From CAYRHS01 sp964424125 (GTDB lineage Bacteria; Actinomycetota; Acidimicrobiia; IMCC26256; JAOSJL01): DNA of 11,846 nt. The translations under genes and the position numbers were made by a program. Positions 6,621 to 11,846 of the stretch are shown here, one piece after another. The first letter of the stretch is position 1; the number at the start of each line of letters is the position of its first letter. Where the stretch lies: assembly GCA_964424125.1 (NCBI GenBank), contig CAYRHS010000097.1, positions 1-11,846 of the forward strand, written 5' to 3'. Below the pieces are notes generated by a model. It was not told the DNA's origin, made no database searches, and saw only the letters and a program-made list of their open reading frames with translations.

Positions 6621-7046
6621 TCAGCTCCCCTTGGTGGTGGTGTGCGCAGCCGGGGTCGACGTCGACTTGGCCGTCGCCCGCGGCGTCGCGGAGCTGGCCG
6701 AGGCCGCCGTCGACTGAGTGCCGGTAACGGTCGCAGTGGCCGTGCCGACGGAGGAGACCGACTGTGCAGGCTGCGCACCGGCGACGCCGGACCCGTCCGC
6801 GACCGCGACGGTGCCCGCGATCGTGCAGAACGACGCGACGCTGAGACCGGCGAGCGCCCAGCGGGTACCGGCGGCGGGATGACGTCGCCGCGACCGTTTG
6901 CGTGTGCTCACCGACCCGGGTGCGTCGGCGGTCTGCGCGGTGCTCGTCGAACGCGTGGTCGACCGGGAGCGTGCCGAGCCCGCACGCCGATCCTGGAGCC
7001 GGCGGATGCGCTCGGCCCGGTCGAGGTCGCTGCTTCGGTCAGTCAT
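6621..7046 (-). CDS. Single-pass membrane protein with basic cytoplasmic and Ser/Thr-rich outer segments
   Basis: The 141-residue product has a charged, Arg-rich N-terminal region (MTDRSSDLDRAERIRRLQDR, then RKRSRRRHP near 49-57) and one transmembrane segment at about 63-82 (ALAGLSVASFCTIAGTVAVA). The remaining 58 residues are almost entirely Ser, Thr, Ala, Gly and Pro, ending AHTTTKGS. The positive-inside rule puts the N-terminus in the cytoplasm and the tail outside. The start is fixed by AGGAG six bases before the ATG (7044-7046). The frame is open much further upstream, but that part would lie antisense to no gene and in another frame of the preceding gene. The start overlaps the upstream stop as ATGACTGA, so translation is coupled. 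I recall similar low-complexity companions of ferric-reductase/ApbE clusters in actinobacteria. No function is known. Confidence 0.75.
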   Translation of the reverse strand: MTDRSSDLDRAERIRRLQDRRAGSARSRSTTRSTSTAQTADAPGSVSTRKRSRRRHPAAGTRWALAGLSVASFCTIAGTVAVADGSGVAGAQPAQSVSSVGTATATVTGTQSTAASASSATPRATAKSTSTPAAHTTTKGS

Positions 7047-7347
7047 CGCGTGCTCCTGTCGGTGCGAGCGCCTGCTCGCCGTTCGTGGCAGAGCTGGGTC
7101 CCTCCTGCTCGTTGTCCTCGTGGTCGGAACGCTCGCCGCTCTCCCGGTCCCGGGAGGTGGCGGTCGAGGGAGCCGGAGCCTTCTGGCTCTCGCTGGATTG
7201 CACCGTGACGGCGGCCGGCGCAGCGCTCGGAGTGGGGGTCGCCTTGGCGAACCCCAGGGCACCGAGATTGGCGCCGAGTGCAACCACGGCCGAGACGAGG
7301 GTGACCGAGATCGCCGATGCGGCCGTGACGGCGGTTCGTCGCTGCAC
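7039..7347 (-). CDS. Small membrane-anchored protein with acidic, Pro/Ser-rich outer tail
   Basis: The 102-residue product begins with MQRR and a hydrophobic segment at about 6-34 (AVTAASAISVTLVSAVVALG then ANLGALGFA). This could be a signal anchor, or a signal peptide cleaved near ALGFA-KA. The rest is a Pro/Ser/Ala linker (TPTPSAAPAAVTV), then a highly charged stretch (SRDRESGERSDHEDNEQEG). The GTG start (7345-7347) is set by AAGGAG six bases upstream. It leads the three-gene minus-strand operon and overlaps the next gene by eight bases. The DRESG sequence superficially recalls the D-x-x-S/T-G core that ApbE modifies, but the following residue is Glu rather than Ala/Thr, so I do not claim it is a flavinylation site. 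The gene is likely extracytoplasmic and of unknown role. Confidence 0.7.
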   Translation of the reverse strand: MQRRTAVTAASAISVTLVSAVVALGANLGALGFAKATPTPSAAPAAVTVQSSESQKAPAPSTATSRDRESGERSDHEDNEQEGPSSATNGEQALAPTGARDD

Positions 7348-7450
7348 GAGTTGCTCCTTCTCGTCGTTCGGTGCGGCGGCTCGGGGCCGGCCCGTTTGCC
7401 GACGCTCACCCAGGAAACACGAGGGAGATCAAGACGGGCGTGGCGAATTC

Positions 7451-7467
7451 GTGAAGCTCGTGTGAAG
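7451..7467 (-). promoter_or_regulatory. Tandem direct-repeat operator candidate in the divergent intergenic region
   Basis: On the minus strand this reads CTTCAC-ACGAG-CTTCAC: two identical hexamers one helical turn (11 bp) apart, the spacing used by OmpR/PhoB-family regulators. It lies between the regulator gene (plus) and the three-gene ferric-reductase operon (minus) and points toward the latter. A possible -10, CTTGAT (7433-7428), follows after 17 bases. A second copy precedes the apbE gene. Confidence 0.45.
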
Positions 7468-7512
7468 GTGCGGGCGATCACCTCCGTCCGCCCCGGACCA
7501 TCGCGCCGCTCC

Positions 7513-7518
7513 TACGCT
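7513..7518 (+). promoter_or_regulatory. Possible -10 box for leaderless transcription of the response regulator
   Basis: TACGCT fits the actinobacterial TANNNT -10 pattern and ends six bases before the ATG at 7525. That ATG has no Shine-Dalgarno upstream (CTGCTGGT). This places the transcript start at or next to the A of the start codon, as in leaderless mRNAs. No clear -35 is seen. Confidence 0.33.
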
Positions 7519-7524
7519 GCTGGT

Positions 7525-8217
7525 ATGTCCAAGCGCGTGCTCGTCGTCGACGACGAAGCCCGGATCCGTGGGATCGTTCGCAGCTACCTCGAGAGCGACG
7601 GGTTCGAGGTGGCGGAAGCCGGCGACGGAGAGGCCGCCGTCCCGATGGTGGCGGACTGGCAGCCCGATTTGGTTGTACTCGACGTGATGATGCCGGGGAC
7701 CGACGGGCTCGAGGTGCTCCGGCGGCTCCGCACGAGCTCAGACGTGCCCGTGATCCTCCTCACGGCCCGCTCCGAGGAGGTCGACAAGCTCGTCGGCCTC
7801 TCCGTCGGGGCCGACGACTACGTCACGAAGCCGTTCAGCCCCCGTGAGCTCGTCGCTCGCATCAAGGCGGTGCTCCGTCGCGGAGGGGCCCCGCCCGCGG
7901 ACACCACGGACCGGATGACGTTCGCCGAGCTCACGATCGATGTCGACGCCCGTGAGGTCGAGCGACACGGGCAGTCGGTCGACCTGAGCACCCTCGAGTT
8001 CGACCTGCTCGTCGCGCTCGCCCGCGCGCCCGGACGCGTCCTCACGCGCCGCCAGCTCCTGGAGAAGGTCTGGGGCTACGACTTCTACGGCGACGAACGC
8101 GTCGTCGACGTGCACATTCGCAACATCCGCAAGGTCCTGGGCGACAGTGCGAACGACCCGGAGCTCATTGCCACCGTCCGCGGCGTCGGGTACAAGTTCG
8201 TGGGAGCTCCGGCGTGA
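7525..8217 (+). CDS. OmpR/PhoB-family DNA-binding response regulator
   Basis: The 230-residue protein has a full receiver domain (1-118). The acidic pocket is D9-D10, the phosphoacceptor is D53 in VLDVMMPGTDG, the switch Thr is T80 in ILLTAR, and the conserved lysine is K102 in DDYVTKPFSPREL. The C-terminal OmpR-type winged helix (about 128-228) includes LSTLEFDLLVALARAPGRVL, the recognition region VVDVHIRNIRKVLG and the final wing TVRGVGYKF. Phosphorylated dimers of this class bind tandem direct repeats about 11 bp apart, exactly the kind found at 7451-7467 and 9326-9342. The gene overlaps the kinase start by four bases (GTGA), so the two are co-translated. Its targets are inferred to be the flanking ferric-reductase operon and apbE. 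Confidence 0.95.
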   Translation: MSKRVLVVDDEARIRGIVRSYLESDGFEVAEAGDGEAAVPMVADWQPDLVVLDVMMPGTDGLEVLRRLRTSSDVPVILLTARSEEVDKLVGLSVGADDYVTKPFSPRELVARIKAVLRRGGAPPADTTDRMTFAELTIDVDAREVERHGQSVDLSTLEFDLLVALARAPGRVLTRRQLLEKVWGYDFYGDERVVDVHIRNIRKVLGDSANDPELIATVRGVGYKFVGAPA

Positions 8218-9323
8218 AGCGGGCATGGCGTCGTCTCGACGTGCGGCTCTTCGCGTCCTACGCGTTGGTCGCGCTCGTGGTCTTCGGAGCGCTCTCGATC
8301 ACGCTGCGGGTCGTGGCGCCGTCGCGCTTCGACGAGGAGTACCGGGCGGTCGCGGGCACCGAGAACGAAGAAAACGAAGGCCACGCCCTCTTCGTGGACG
8401 CGCTCCGGTCGTCCCTCCCGATCGCGCTGGGCGCGAGCCTGGCGGCCGCGGCCATCGTCGCGATGTTGGTCGCCCGCAAGATCGTCGACCCGGTCCGTCG
8501 GGTCCGCGACGCGACCCGCCGCCTCGCGGCCGGTCACTACGACGAGCGCGTCGGCGAGCCGGGCGAGCTGGAGCTCGCGGAGCTGGCCCGCGACGTGAAT
8601 CGTCTCGCGATCGAGCTCGAGACCACCGAGCGCCGACGAGTGCGTTTGATCTCGGAGGTCGCGCACGAGATGCGCACGCCCCTCACGACCGTCGAGGGGT
8701 ACGTCGAGGGGATCCTCGACGACGTGTTCGAGCCGACCGAGGAGGTCCTCGCCGCGATCGGCGAGGAGACCGCCCGGCTGCACCGGCTGGCCGGTGACCT
8801 CGCCGAGCTGTCGCGTGCCGAGGAGGGCACGATCGCACTCGACCTTCGCGAGGTGGACCTGGGCGACCTCGCCGCCGCGTGCGCCGACCGCTTGCGGCCC
8901 CAGTACGAAGAGAAGCAGATCAGCCTCGAGGTACGGGCTGGTCCGGCGCTGCCCGTCGAGGTCGATCCCGACCGCATCACCCAGGTGCTGACCAACCTGC
9001 TCGGCAACGCGCTCATGTACACGGAGGCGGGCGGCGACGTCGTCGTCACGTCGAGCCGTCGCGGCGAGGTCGCGGCCGTGGCCGTCACCGACACCGGCGT
9101 CGGGCTCACGCCCGAGGACCTCGAGCTCGTTTTCGACCGCTTCTACCGGGTGCCGGGGCCACCGCATACCGGCGGCGGGAGCGGCATCGGGTTGACCATC
9201 GCCCGGGGGATCGCACATGCCCACCACGGCGACGTCGAGGCCGCCTCACCCGGTCCCGGCGCAGGGTCGACGTTCACCTTGACGCTTCCCCTCGCCGAAC
9301 CGAGTGGCCCCTCCCGGCGCTGA
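8214..9323 (+). CDS. Membrane sensor histidine kinase
   Basis: The 369-residue kinase has two transmembrane helices (about 12-34 and 68-87) enclosing a short outer loop of about 33 residues. That loop is rich in acidic residues (FDEEY, ENEENEGH). A HAMP linker follows (about 88-138). The dimerisation/phosphorylation helix SEVAHEMRTPLTTVEGYVEG has phospho-acceptor H151. The ATPase domain has the N box LTNLLGNALMYT, the G1 box DTGVGL, the F box FDRFYR and the G2 box GGSGIGLTIA. It autophosphorylates H151 and passes the phosphate to D53 of the adjacent regulator. The GTG start overlaps the regulator's stop. ExxE motifs (E50-x-x-E53, E52-x-x-E55) in the outer loop recall the Fe(III)-binding motif of PmrB, though this is only a resemblance. 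Confidence 0.95.
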   Translation: MKRAWRRLDVRLFASYALVALVVFGALSITLRVVAPSRFDEEYRAVAGTENEENEGHALFVDALRSSLPIALGASLAAAAIVAMLVARKIVDPVRRVRDATRRLAAGHYDERVGEPGELELAELARDVNRLAIELETTERRRVRLISEVAHEMRTPLTTVEGYVEGILDDVFEPTEEVLAAIGEETARLHRLAGDLAELSRAEEGTIALDLREVDLGDLAAACADRLRPQYEEKQISLEVRAGPALPVEVDPDRITQVLTNLLGNALMYTEAGGDVVVTSSRRGEVAAVAVTDTGVGLTPEDLELVFDRFYRVPGPPHTGGGSGIGLTIARGIAHAHHGDVEAASPGPGAGSTFTLTLPLAEPSGPSRR

Positions 9324-9325
9324 AG

Positions 9326-9342
9326 CTTCACGGCGGCTTTAC
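9326..9342 (+). promoter_or_regulatory. Second tandem direct-repeat operator candidate, upstream of apbE
   Basis: This is CTTCAC-GGCGG-CTTTAC: two hexamers 11 bp apart, matching the copy at 7451-7467 in 11 of 12 half-site bases and in spacing. It lies directly after the kinase stop codon and points toward the flavin transferase gene. CTTCAT (9360-9365) follows 17 bases later, the same spacing as CTTGAT in the other copy, and could be a -10 element. The kinase stop lies in the overlapping palindrome TGAAGCTTCA (9321-9330). Confidence 0.45.
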
Positions 9343-9343
9343 A

Positions 9344-9359
9344 CACGCGAAAGCGCGTG
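9344..9359 (+). repeat. Short perfect hairpin between the operator candidate and apbE
   Basis: CACGCG-AAAG-CGCGTG forms a six-base-pair stem with a four-base loop, ending four bases before the ATG at 9364. No T-run follows, so it is unlikely to be an ordinary intrinsic terminator. It may be an attenuating or RNA-stability hairpin between the kinase and apbE, or simply part of a promoter spacer. Confidence 0.3.
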
Positions 9360-9363
9360 CTTC

Positions 9364-10368
9364 ATGCGGGCCCGGTTCAATCGGACCGTGAGCAGCGACG
9401 GGCGCAGCGTCGAAGAGCGAGTCGTCGACCTGATGGGGACGACGGCGCACGTGATCGTCACGGGCGGAGCGGCAGGCCTCGCCGACGATGCGGTCGAGAG
9501 ACTCCACGAGCTCGAGGCACGCTGGAGCCGTTTCCGGCCCGACAGCGAGATCAGCCGCCTCAACGAGCTCCCGGGCGTCCCGGTGGTCGTATCGTCCGAC
9601 ACCTTCACGCTGGTGGAGCGGGCCGTCGCCGGCTGGCACCTCACCGCCGGGCGCTTCGATCCCACGCTCCTGCGTGAGCTGCGCGACGCCGGCTACGACC
9701 GCAGCTTCGAGCTGCTCGGCACCGGGGCCGTTCCCCGGAGGGGTGCCGAGCACCCCCCGCCCGGCGACCTCGACACGAGCGCACCTCGATCCTTCGAACG
9801 GCACCCCGTGGAGACCATCACCCTCGATCCCGTCGTCGGCAGCGTCTGCATCGGGACCGGCGTCGAGGTCGACCCGGGCGGCATCGGCAAGGGGCTCGCC
9901 GCCGACCTGGTCGTCGAGATGCTGCTCGATCGAGGCGCACGAGGGGCCATGGTGAGCGTCGGCGGTGACTTGCGCGCCGAAGGGGACGCACCCGAGGGAG
10001 CCGGATGGATCGTCGCCGTCGCTCATCCGCACGCACCCGACGACGTCGTCCGCACCCTCGCGTTCGAGCGGGGTGCAGTCGCCTCGTCGTGGCGCACCAA
10101 GCGCACCTGGGCCGTGGACGGCGAGGTGCGACACCACCTCATCGATCCCACCACGGGCGCGCCCGCGGCCAGCGGGATCGCGGGCGTCACGGTCGTGTGC
10201 GGCCAGGGGTGGCAGGCCGAGGTGCTTGCCAAGGCGGCGTTCCTCGGCCCCGGCGACGAAGCGGTGACGCTACTGGACGCCAACGGCGCGACCGGGATGG
10301 TGATCGCCGACGATCACTCGACGCGTGAGCTGGCCGACCTCGCGCCGTTCACGGTGCAGCCGGGCTGA
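9364..10368 (+). CDS. apbE: FAD:protein FMN transferase (ApbE family)
   Basis: The 334-residue enzyme attaches FMN from FAD through a phosphoester to Ser/Thr of target proteins, using Mg2+. Family motifs appear in order: VVDLMGTTAHVIV near 20-32, the W-S-R-F-x-P-x-S-E-I-S-R-L-N block (54-67), GRFDPTLLREL, the FAD-binding VDPGGIGKGLAADLV (169-183), VSVGGDLRAEG (198-207), and the metal-site HHLIDPTTGAPA (257-268). The usual ATSG before the last motif is ASSW here. No lipobox or signal peptide is visible, so the protein is probably cytosolic. The start is uncertain: ATG 9364, GTG 9388 and GTG 9304 are all in frame and none has a good Shine-Dalgarno. If CTTCAT at 9360 is a -10 box, GTG 9388 would be correct. 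It follows the two-component genes by 40 bases. Its acceptor protein is not obvious in the window. Confidence 0.9.
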   Translation: MRARFNRTVSSDGRSVEERVVDLMGTTAHVIVTGGAAGLADDAVERLHELEARWSRFRPDSEISRLNELPGVPVVVSSDTFTLVERAVAGWHLTAGRFDPTLLRELRDAGYDRSFELLGTGAVPRRGAEHPPPGDLDTSAPRSFERHPVETITLDPVVGSVCIGTGVEVDPGGIGKGLAADLVVEMLLDRGARGAMVSVGGDLRAEGDAPEGAGWIVAVAHPHAPDDVVRTLAFERGAVASSWRTKRTWAVDGEVRHHLIDPTTGAPAASGIAGVTVVCGQGWQAEVLAKAAFLGPGDEAVTLLDANGATGMVIADDHSTRELADLAPFTVQPG

Positions 10369-10403
10369 GGTGTTGTCCGCTTCTTGGATCTTCCTTGCGC
10401 TGG

Positions 10404-10427
10404 CGTTGGCAACGGGTCTCGTACGGT
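10404..10427 (+). promoter_or_regulatory. Possible promoter and dyad upstream of the ferredoxin gene
   Basis: The 98-base gap before the ferredoxin holds the near-palindrome CGTTG-G-CAACG (10404-10414) and a TANNNT element TACGGT (10422-10427) 39 bases before the ATG. No well-spaced -35 is seen. The 9-mer GTTGGCAAC here also occurs inside the inverted repeat at 5378-5394. Confidence 0.25.
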
Positions 10428-10466
10428 CCGCGGGCGGCCAGAGACGATGAGGAGAGGAGCAGAACG

Positions 10467-10691
10467 ATGAAGGTCTGGGTCGACCAGAACGCCTGCATCG
10501 GGAACGGCATCTGCGCCGAGCTGGCAGGCGACGTGTTCCTGTTCGACGGCGAGTACGCGTACGTGAGAGACGGGGACCGCGTGCTGAAGCAGCGCGGCGC
10601 GGCGGTGTCGGTCCCACCGGGTCTCGAGGGTGCCACGCTCGATGCCGCCGAGGAGTGCCCCGCGGCCTGCATCTATCTGGACGACGACTGA
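10467..10691 (+). CDS. [3Fe-4S] ferredoxin (P450-associated type)
   Basis: The 74-residue acidic protein has the single-cluster ferredoxin pattern: C10-I-G-N13-G-I-C16 and, near the end, E-C64-P-A-A-C68. In [4Fe-4S] relatives position 13 would be Cys. Its replacement by Asn, with the C-x5-C ... C-P arrangement, marks the [3Fe-4S] type that passes single electrons, typically to cytochrome P450s in actinobacteria. The start is fixed by GGAGAGGAG ahead of ATG 10467. The gene stands 98 bases after apbE and is followed by a candidate terminator, so it may be its own transcript. No P450 or ferredoxin reductase lies in the window. A link to the redox cluster next door is possible only by proximity. 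Confidence 0.92.
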   Translation: MKVWVDQNACIGNGICAELAGDVFLFDGEYAYVRDGDRVLKQRGAAVSVPPGLEGATLDAAEECPAACIYLDDD

Positions 10692-10706
10692 GGCGACAGG
10701 CGCTCC

Positions 10707-10730
10707 CGCCCCGGGACGTCCTCCGGGGTG
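10707..10730. terminator. Hairpin between the convergent ferredoxin and histidine-rich genes
   Basis: CGCCCCGG (10707-10714) pairs with CCGGGGTG (10723-10730) around an eight-base loop, with one G-U wobble. It lies 16 bases after the ferredoxin stop and 16 bases after the end of the opposing gene, the expected place for a bidirectional terminator. It lacks T-runs. Confidence 0.38.
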
Positions 10731-10745
10731 TCAGCGGTACGCGAG

Positions 10746-11846
10746 CTACGCGGGGGCCTCGTAGAGCACCTCGCCGCGCCGGAGACGCGCCGCGATGTCG
10801 ACTACCCGCGGCAGCTCGCGGCGGGTGGGCGTGTGTGCGGCGAGGAAGCGAGCGACGCCGGCCAGGATCATGGCGCTTTCGTCGGAGCCCTCGGGCCAGG
10901 AACGGAACTGGCGGACCCCGGCCTCGACAACCTGGTACCAGTGGAACTCGGCGTCCTCCTGCAGCAATGTCCGGGCGAGCGCGGCCACGAGCCGGTCCGG
11001 GTCACCGCCGCCGCGCAGGTACCCGGTGGCGATAGCACCCGCCCGGTCGACACCCCCCTGCACCTCCCAACACTCGCCGAGTTCGGCCAGCTCTCCGGTT
11101 CGCGCGTCGGGGAGGCGGGCCGCCGGGACGTTGAGGAATCGATCGAGGTAGACCCGGAGCGCACCGTGCACGAGGCCGCGGTGCAGCTCGGGGGACGGCG
11201 CGCGTACGAGGGCGCGGTGCAGCGCATTGGCGGCGGTGAACGCGTGGTGCACGGTGTCCCAGTCACCGAAGTCGTTCTGGACGTGAAAGCGCGTGATCCG
11301 CAGTGCGGCCGCGAACGCGAGCCCTCGACCGAGCTCCTCGGGCGATCCACCCGCGACGATCGCTTCCAGTAGCGCGTCGACCACCGCTTGGGGGTCGTCC
11401 TCGAGCAGACGCCAGCCGAGGCCGGCGACGTCCCGGAACTCCCCCGGCCGAGCCGCTCCCTCGGCGAGGGCAGCCGGGAGCTTCGCCTCGGTCTCCCCCA
11501 TCAGCGCGACGAGGTCGTGCGGGTGACGCCACGTCCCCCGCTCTTCGGAGCGACTCGCCGCGGCGGTTTGATGCACGAGCGTCGGGAGCACCTCGATCGC
11601 GGCCGCTGCCCCGAGATGGTCGAGCGCCTCGAACGCCTTGTTGGTGAAGTCGAGCGTGTGCCCACCGTCGATGAAGACGTGGTCGGTGACTGCGGCGAAC
11701 ATCGTGCGTTCGACGTCGGTGGTCGGTGTCCGGCCTGCGAGCGCGGTGGCGAGGACGCGCTCGGCCGCGTCGCCGGATCGCGTGTCGACGAACCGCCGGT
11801 ACCAGGCGGCGAGCCGGGCTGGCTCGACGCCTCCGCCCTCGAAGGG
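10746..11846 (-). CDS. Histidine-rich helical protein of unknown function, N-terminus outside the window
   Basis: The frame stays open from the stop at 10746 to the right edge, giving at least 366 residues with the start missing. An internal ATG at 11700-11702 is an unlikely start because coding-like sequence (ARLAAWYRRFVDTRSGDAAE) continues upstream. The product is helical and unusually rich in paired His/Asp motifs: TDHVFIDGGHTLDFTNKAFE, WRHPHDLVALM, RFHVQNDFGDWDTVHHAF, ELHRGLVHGAL, and EFHWYQ. Such spacing suggests a metal-binding all-helical enzyme. I recall a similar region in actinobacterial proteins annotated as Rieske-domain proteins, but no Rieske CxH...CxxH motif is present in the visible part. 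It could be the C-terminal part of such a protein. It converges on the ferredoxin gene. Confidence 0.7.
   Translation of the reverse strand, partial: PFEGGGVEPARLAAWYRRFVDTRSGDAAERVLATALAGRTPTTDVERTMFAAVTDHVFIDGGHTLDFTNKAFEALDHLGAAAAIEVLPTLVHQTAAASRSEERGTWRHPHDLVALMGETEAKLPAALAEGAARPGEFRDVAGLGWRLLEDDPQAVVDALLEAIVAGGSPEELGRGLAFAAALRITRFHVQNDFGDWDTVHHAFTAANALHRALVRAPSPELHRGLVHGALRVYLDRFLNVPAARLPDARTGELAELGECWEVQGGVDRAGAIATGYLRGGGDPDRLVAALARTLLQEDAEFHWYQVVEAGVRQFRSWPEGSDESAMILAGVARFLAAHTPTRRELPRVVDIAARLRRGEVLYEAPA

Noticed and set aside
7062..7085. DRESG in the 102-residue protein and similar DxxSG-like strings as ApbE flavinylation sites
   Set aside because: The expected Ala/Thr after the Gly is Glu here, and the surrounding sequence is disordered low-complexity rather than an FMN-binding fold; kept only as a remark.
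7047..7481. Upstream extension of the Ser/Thr-rich protein's frame to 7481
   Set aside because: The extra 145 residues are Arg/Pro/Ser-rich out-of-frame translation of the 102-residue gene, and a strong AGGAG sits just before the internal ATG at 7046.
6898..7524. Long N-terminal extension of the response regulator frame
   Set aside because: The receiver domain begins at the ATG at 7525; the extension is antisense to the two small membrane-protein genes and has no homology-like features.
10376..10397. CTTCTT...CTTCCT before the ferredoxin as a third regulator site
   Set aside because: The hexamers lack the TTCAC/TTTAC core and are ten rather than eleven bases apart.

Overview
The window is GC-rich, densely coded DNA with short intergenic gaps (the largest gene-free stretch is about 177 bases). 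GTG and TTG starts, GTGA and ATGACTGA overlaps, a WS/DGAT-type acyltransferase, a deazaflavin (F420)-type nitroreductase homologue and a P450-type [3Fe-4S] ferredoxin all point to an actinobacterium. I infer an environmental lineage, possibly acidimicrobial. No rRNA, tRNA, CRISPR array, insertion sequence or phage gene is visible.

Left part (1-3274): the tail of a YHS/TRASH-type metal-binding protein converges on, and overlaps, a small DUF1232 membrane protein. Divergent from that, on the plus strand, follow a large APH-fold phosphotransferase, a deazaflavin-dependent nitroreductase-family protein and a possible winged-helix regulator. Middle part (3305-5938, minus strand): a zinc nucleoside deaminase, then a two-gene unit of an internally duplicated alpha/beta-barrel-like protein and a WS/DGAT acyltransferase (storage lipid synthesis), preceded by a promoter candidate with a perfect inverted repeat over the -35.

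The most coherent block is 6051-10368. A minus-strand operon encodes two small single-pass proteins with low-complexity outer tails and a five-helix haem-b ferric-reductase-like protein. Divergent from it are an OmpR-family response regulator, its histidine kinase and an ApbE-type FAD:protein FMN transferase. A 17-bp tandem direct repeat (CTTCAC-N5-CTTCAC, or CTTCAC-N5-CTTTAC, 11-bp periodicity) occurs in the divergent intergenic region and again in the kinase-apbE gap. Both copies are oriented toward the effector genes rather than the regulator. With an ExxE-bearing acidic sensor loop in the kinase, this suggests a signal-controlled membrane flavin/haem electron-transfer module. Its usual FMN-binding acceptor protein is missing from the window.

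Right end (10467-11846): a [3Fe-4S] ferredoxin with its own leader, a candidate convergent terminator, and the 3' part of a histidine-rich helical protein of unknown function that runs off the right edge on the minus strand.
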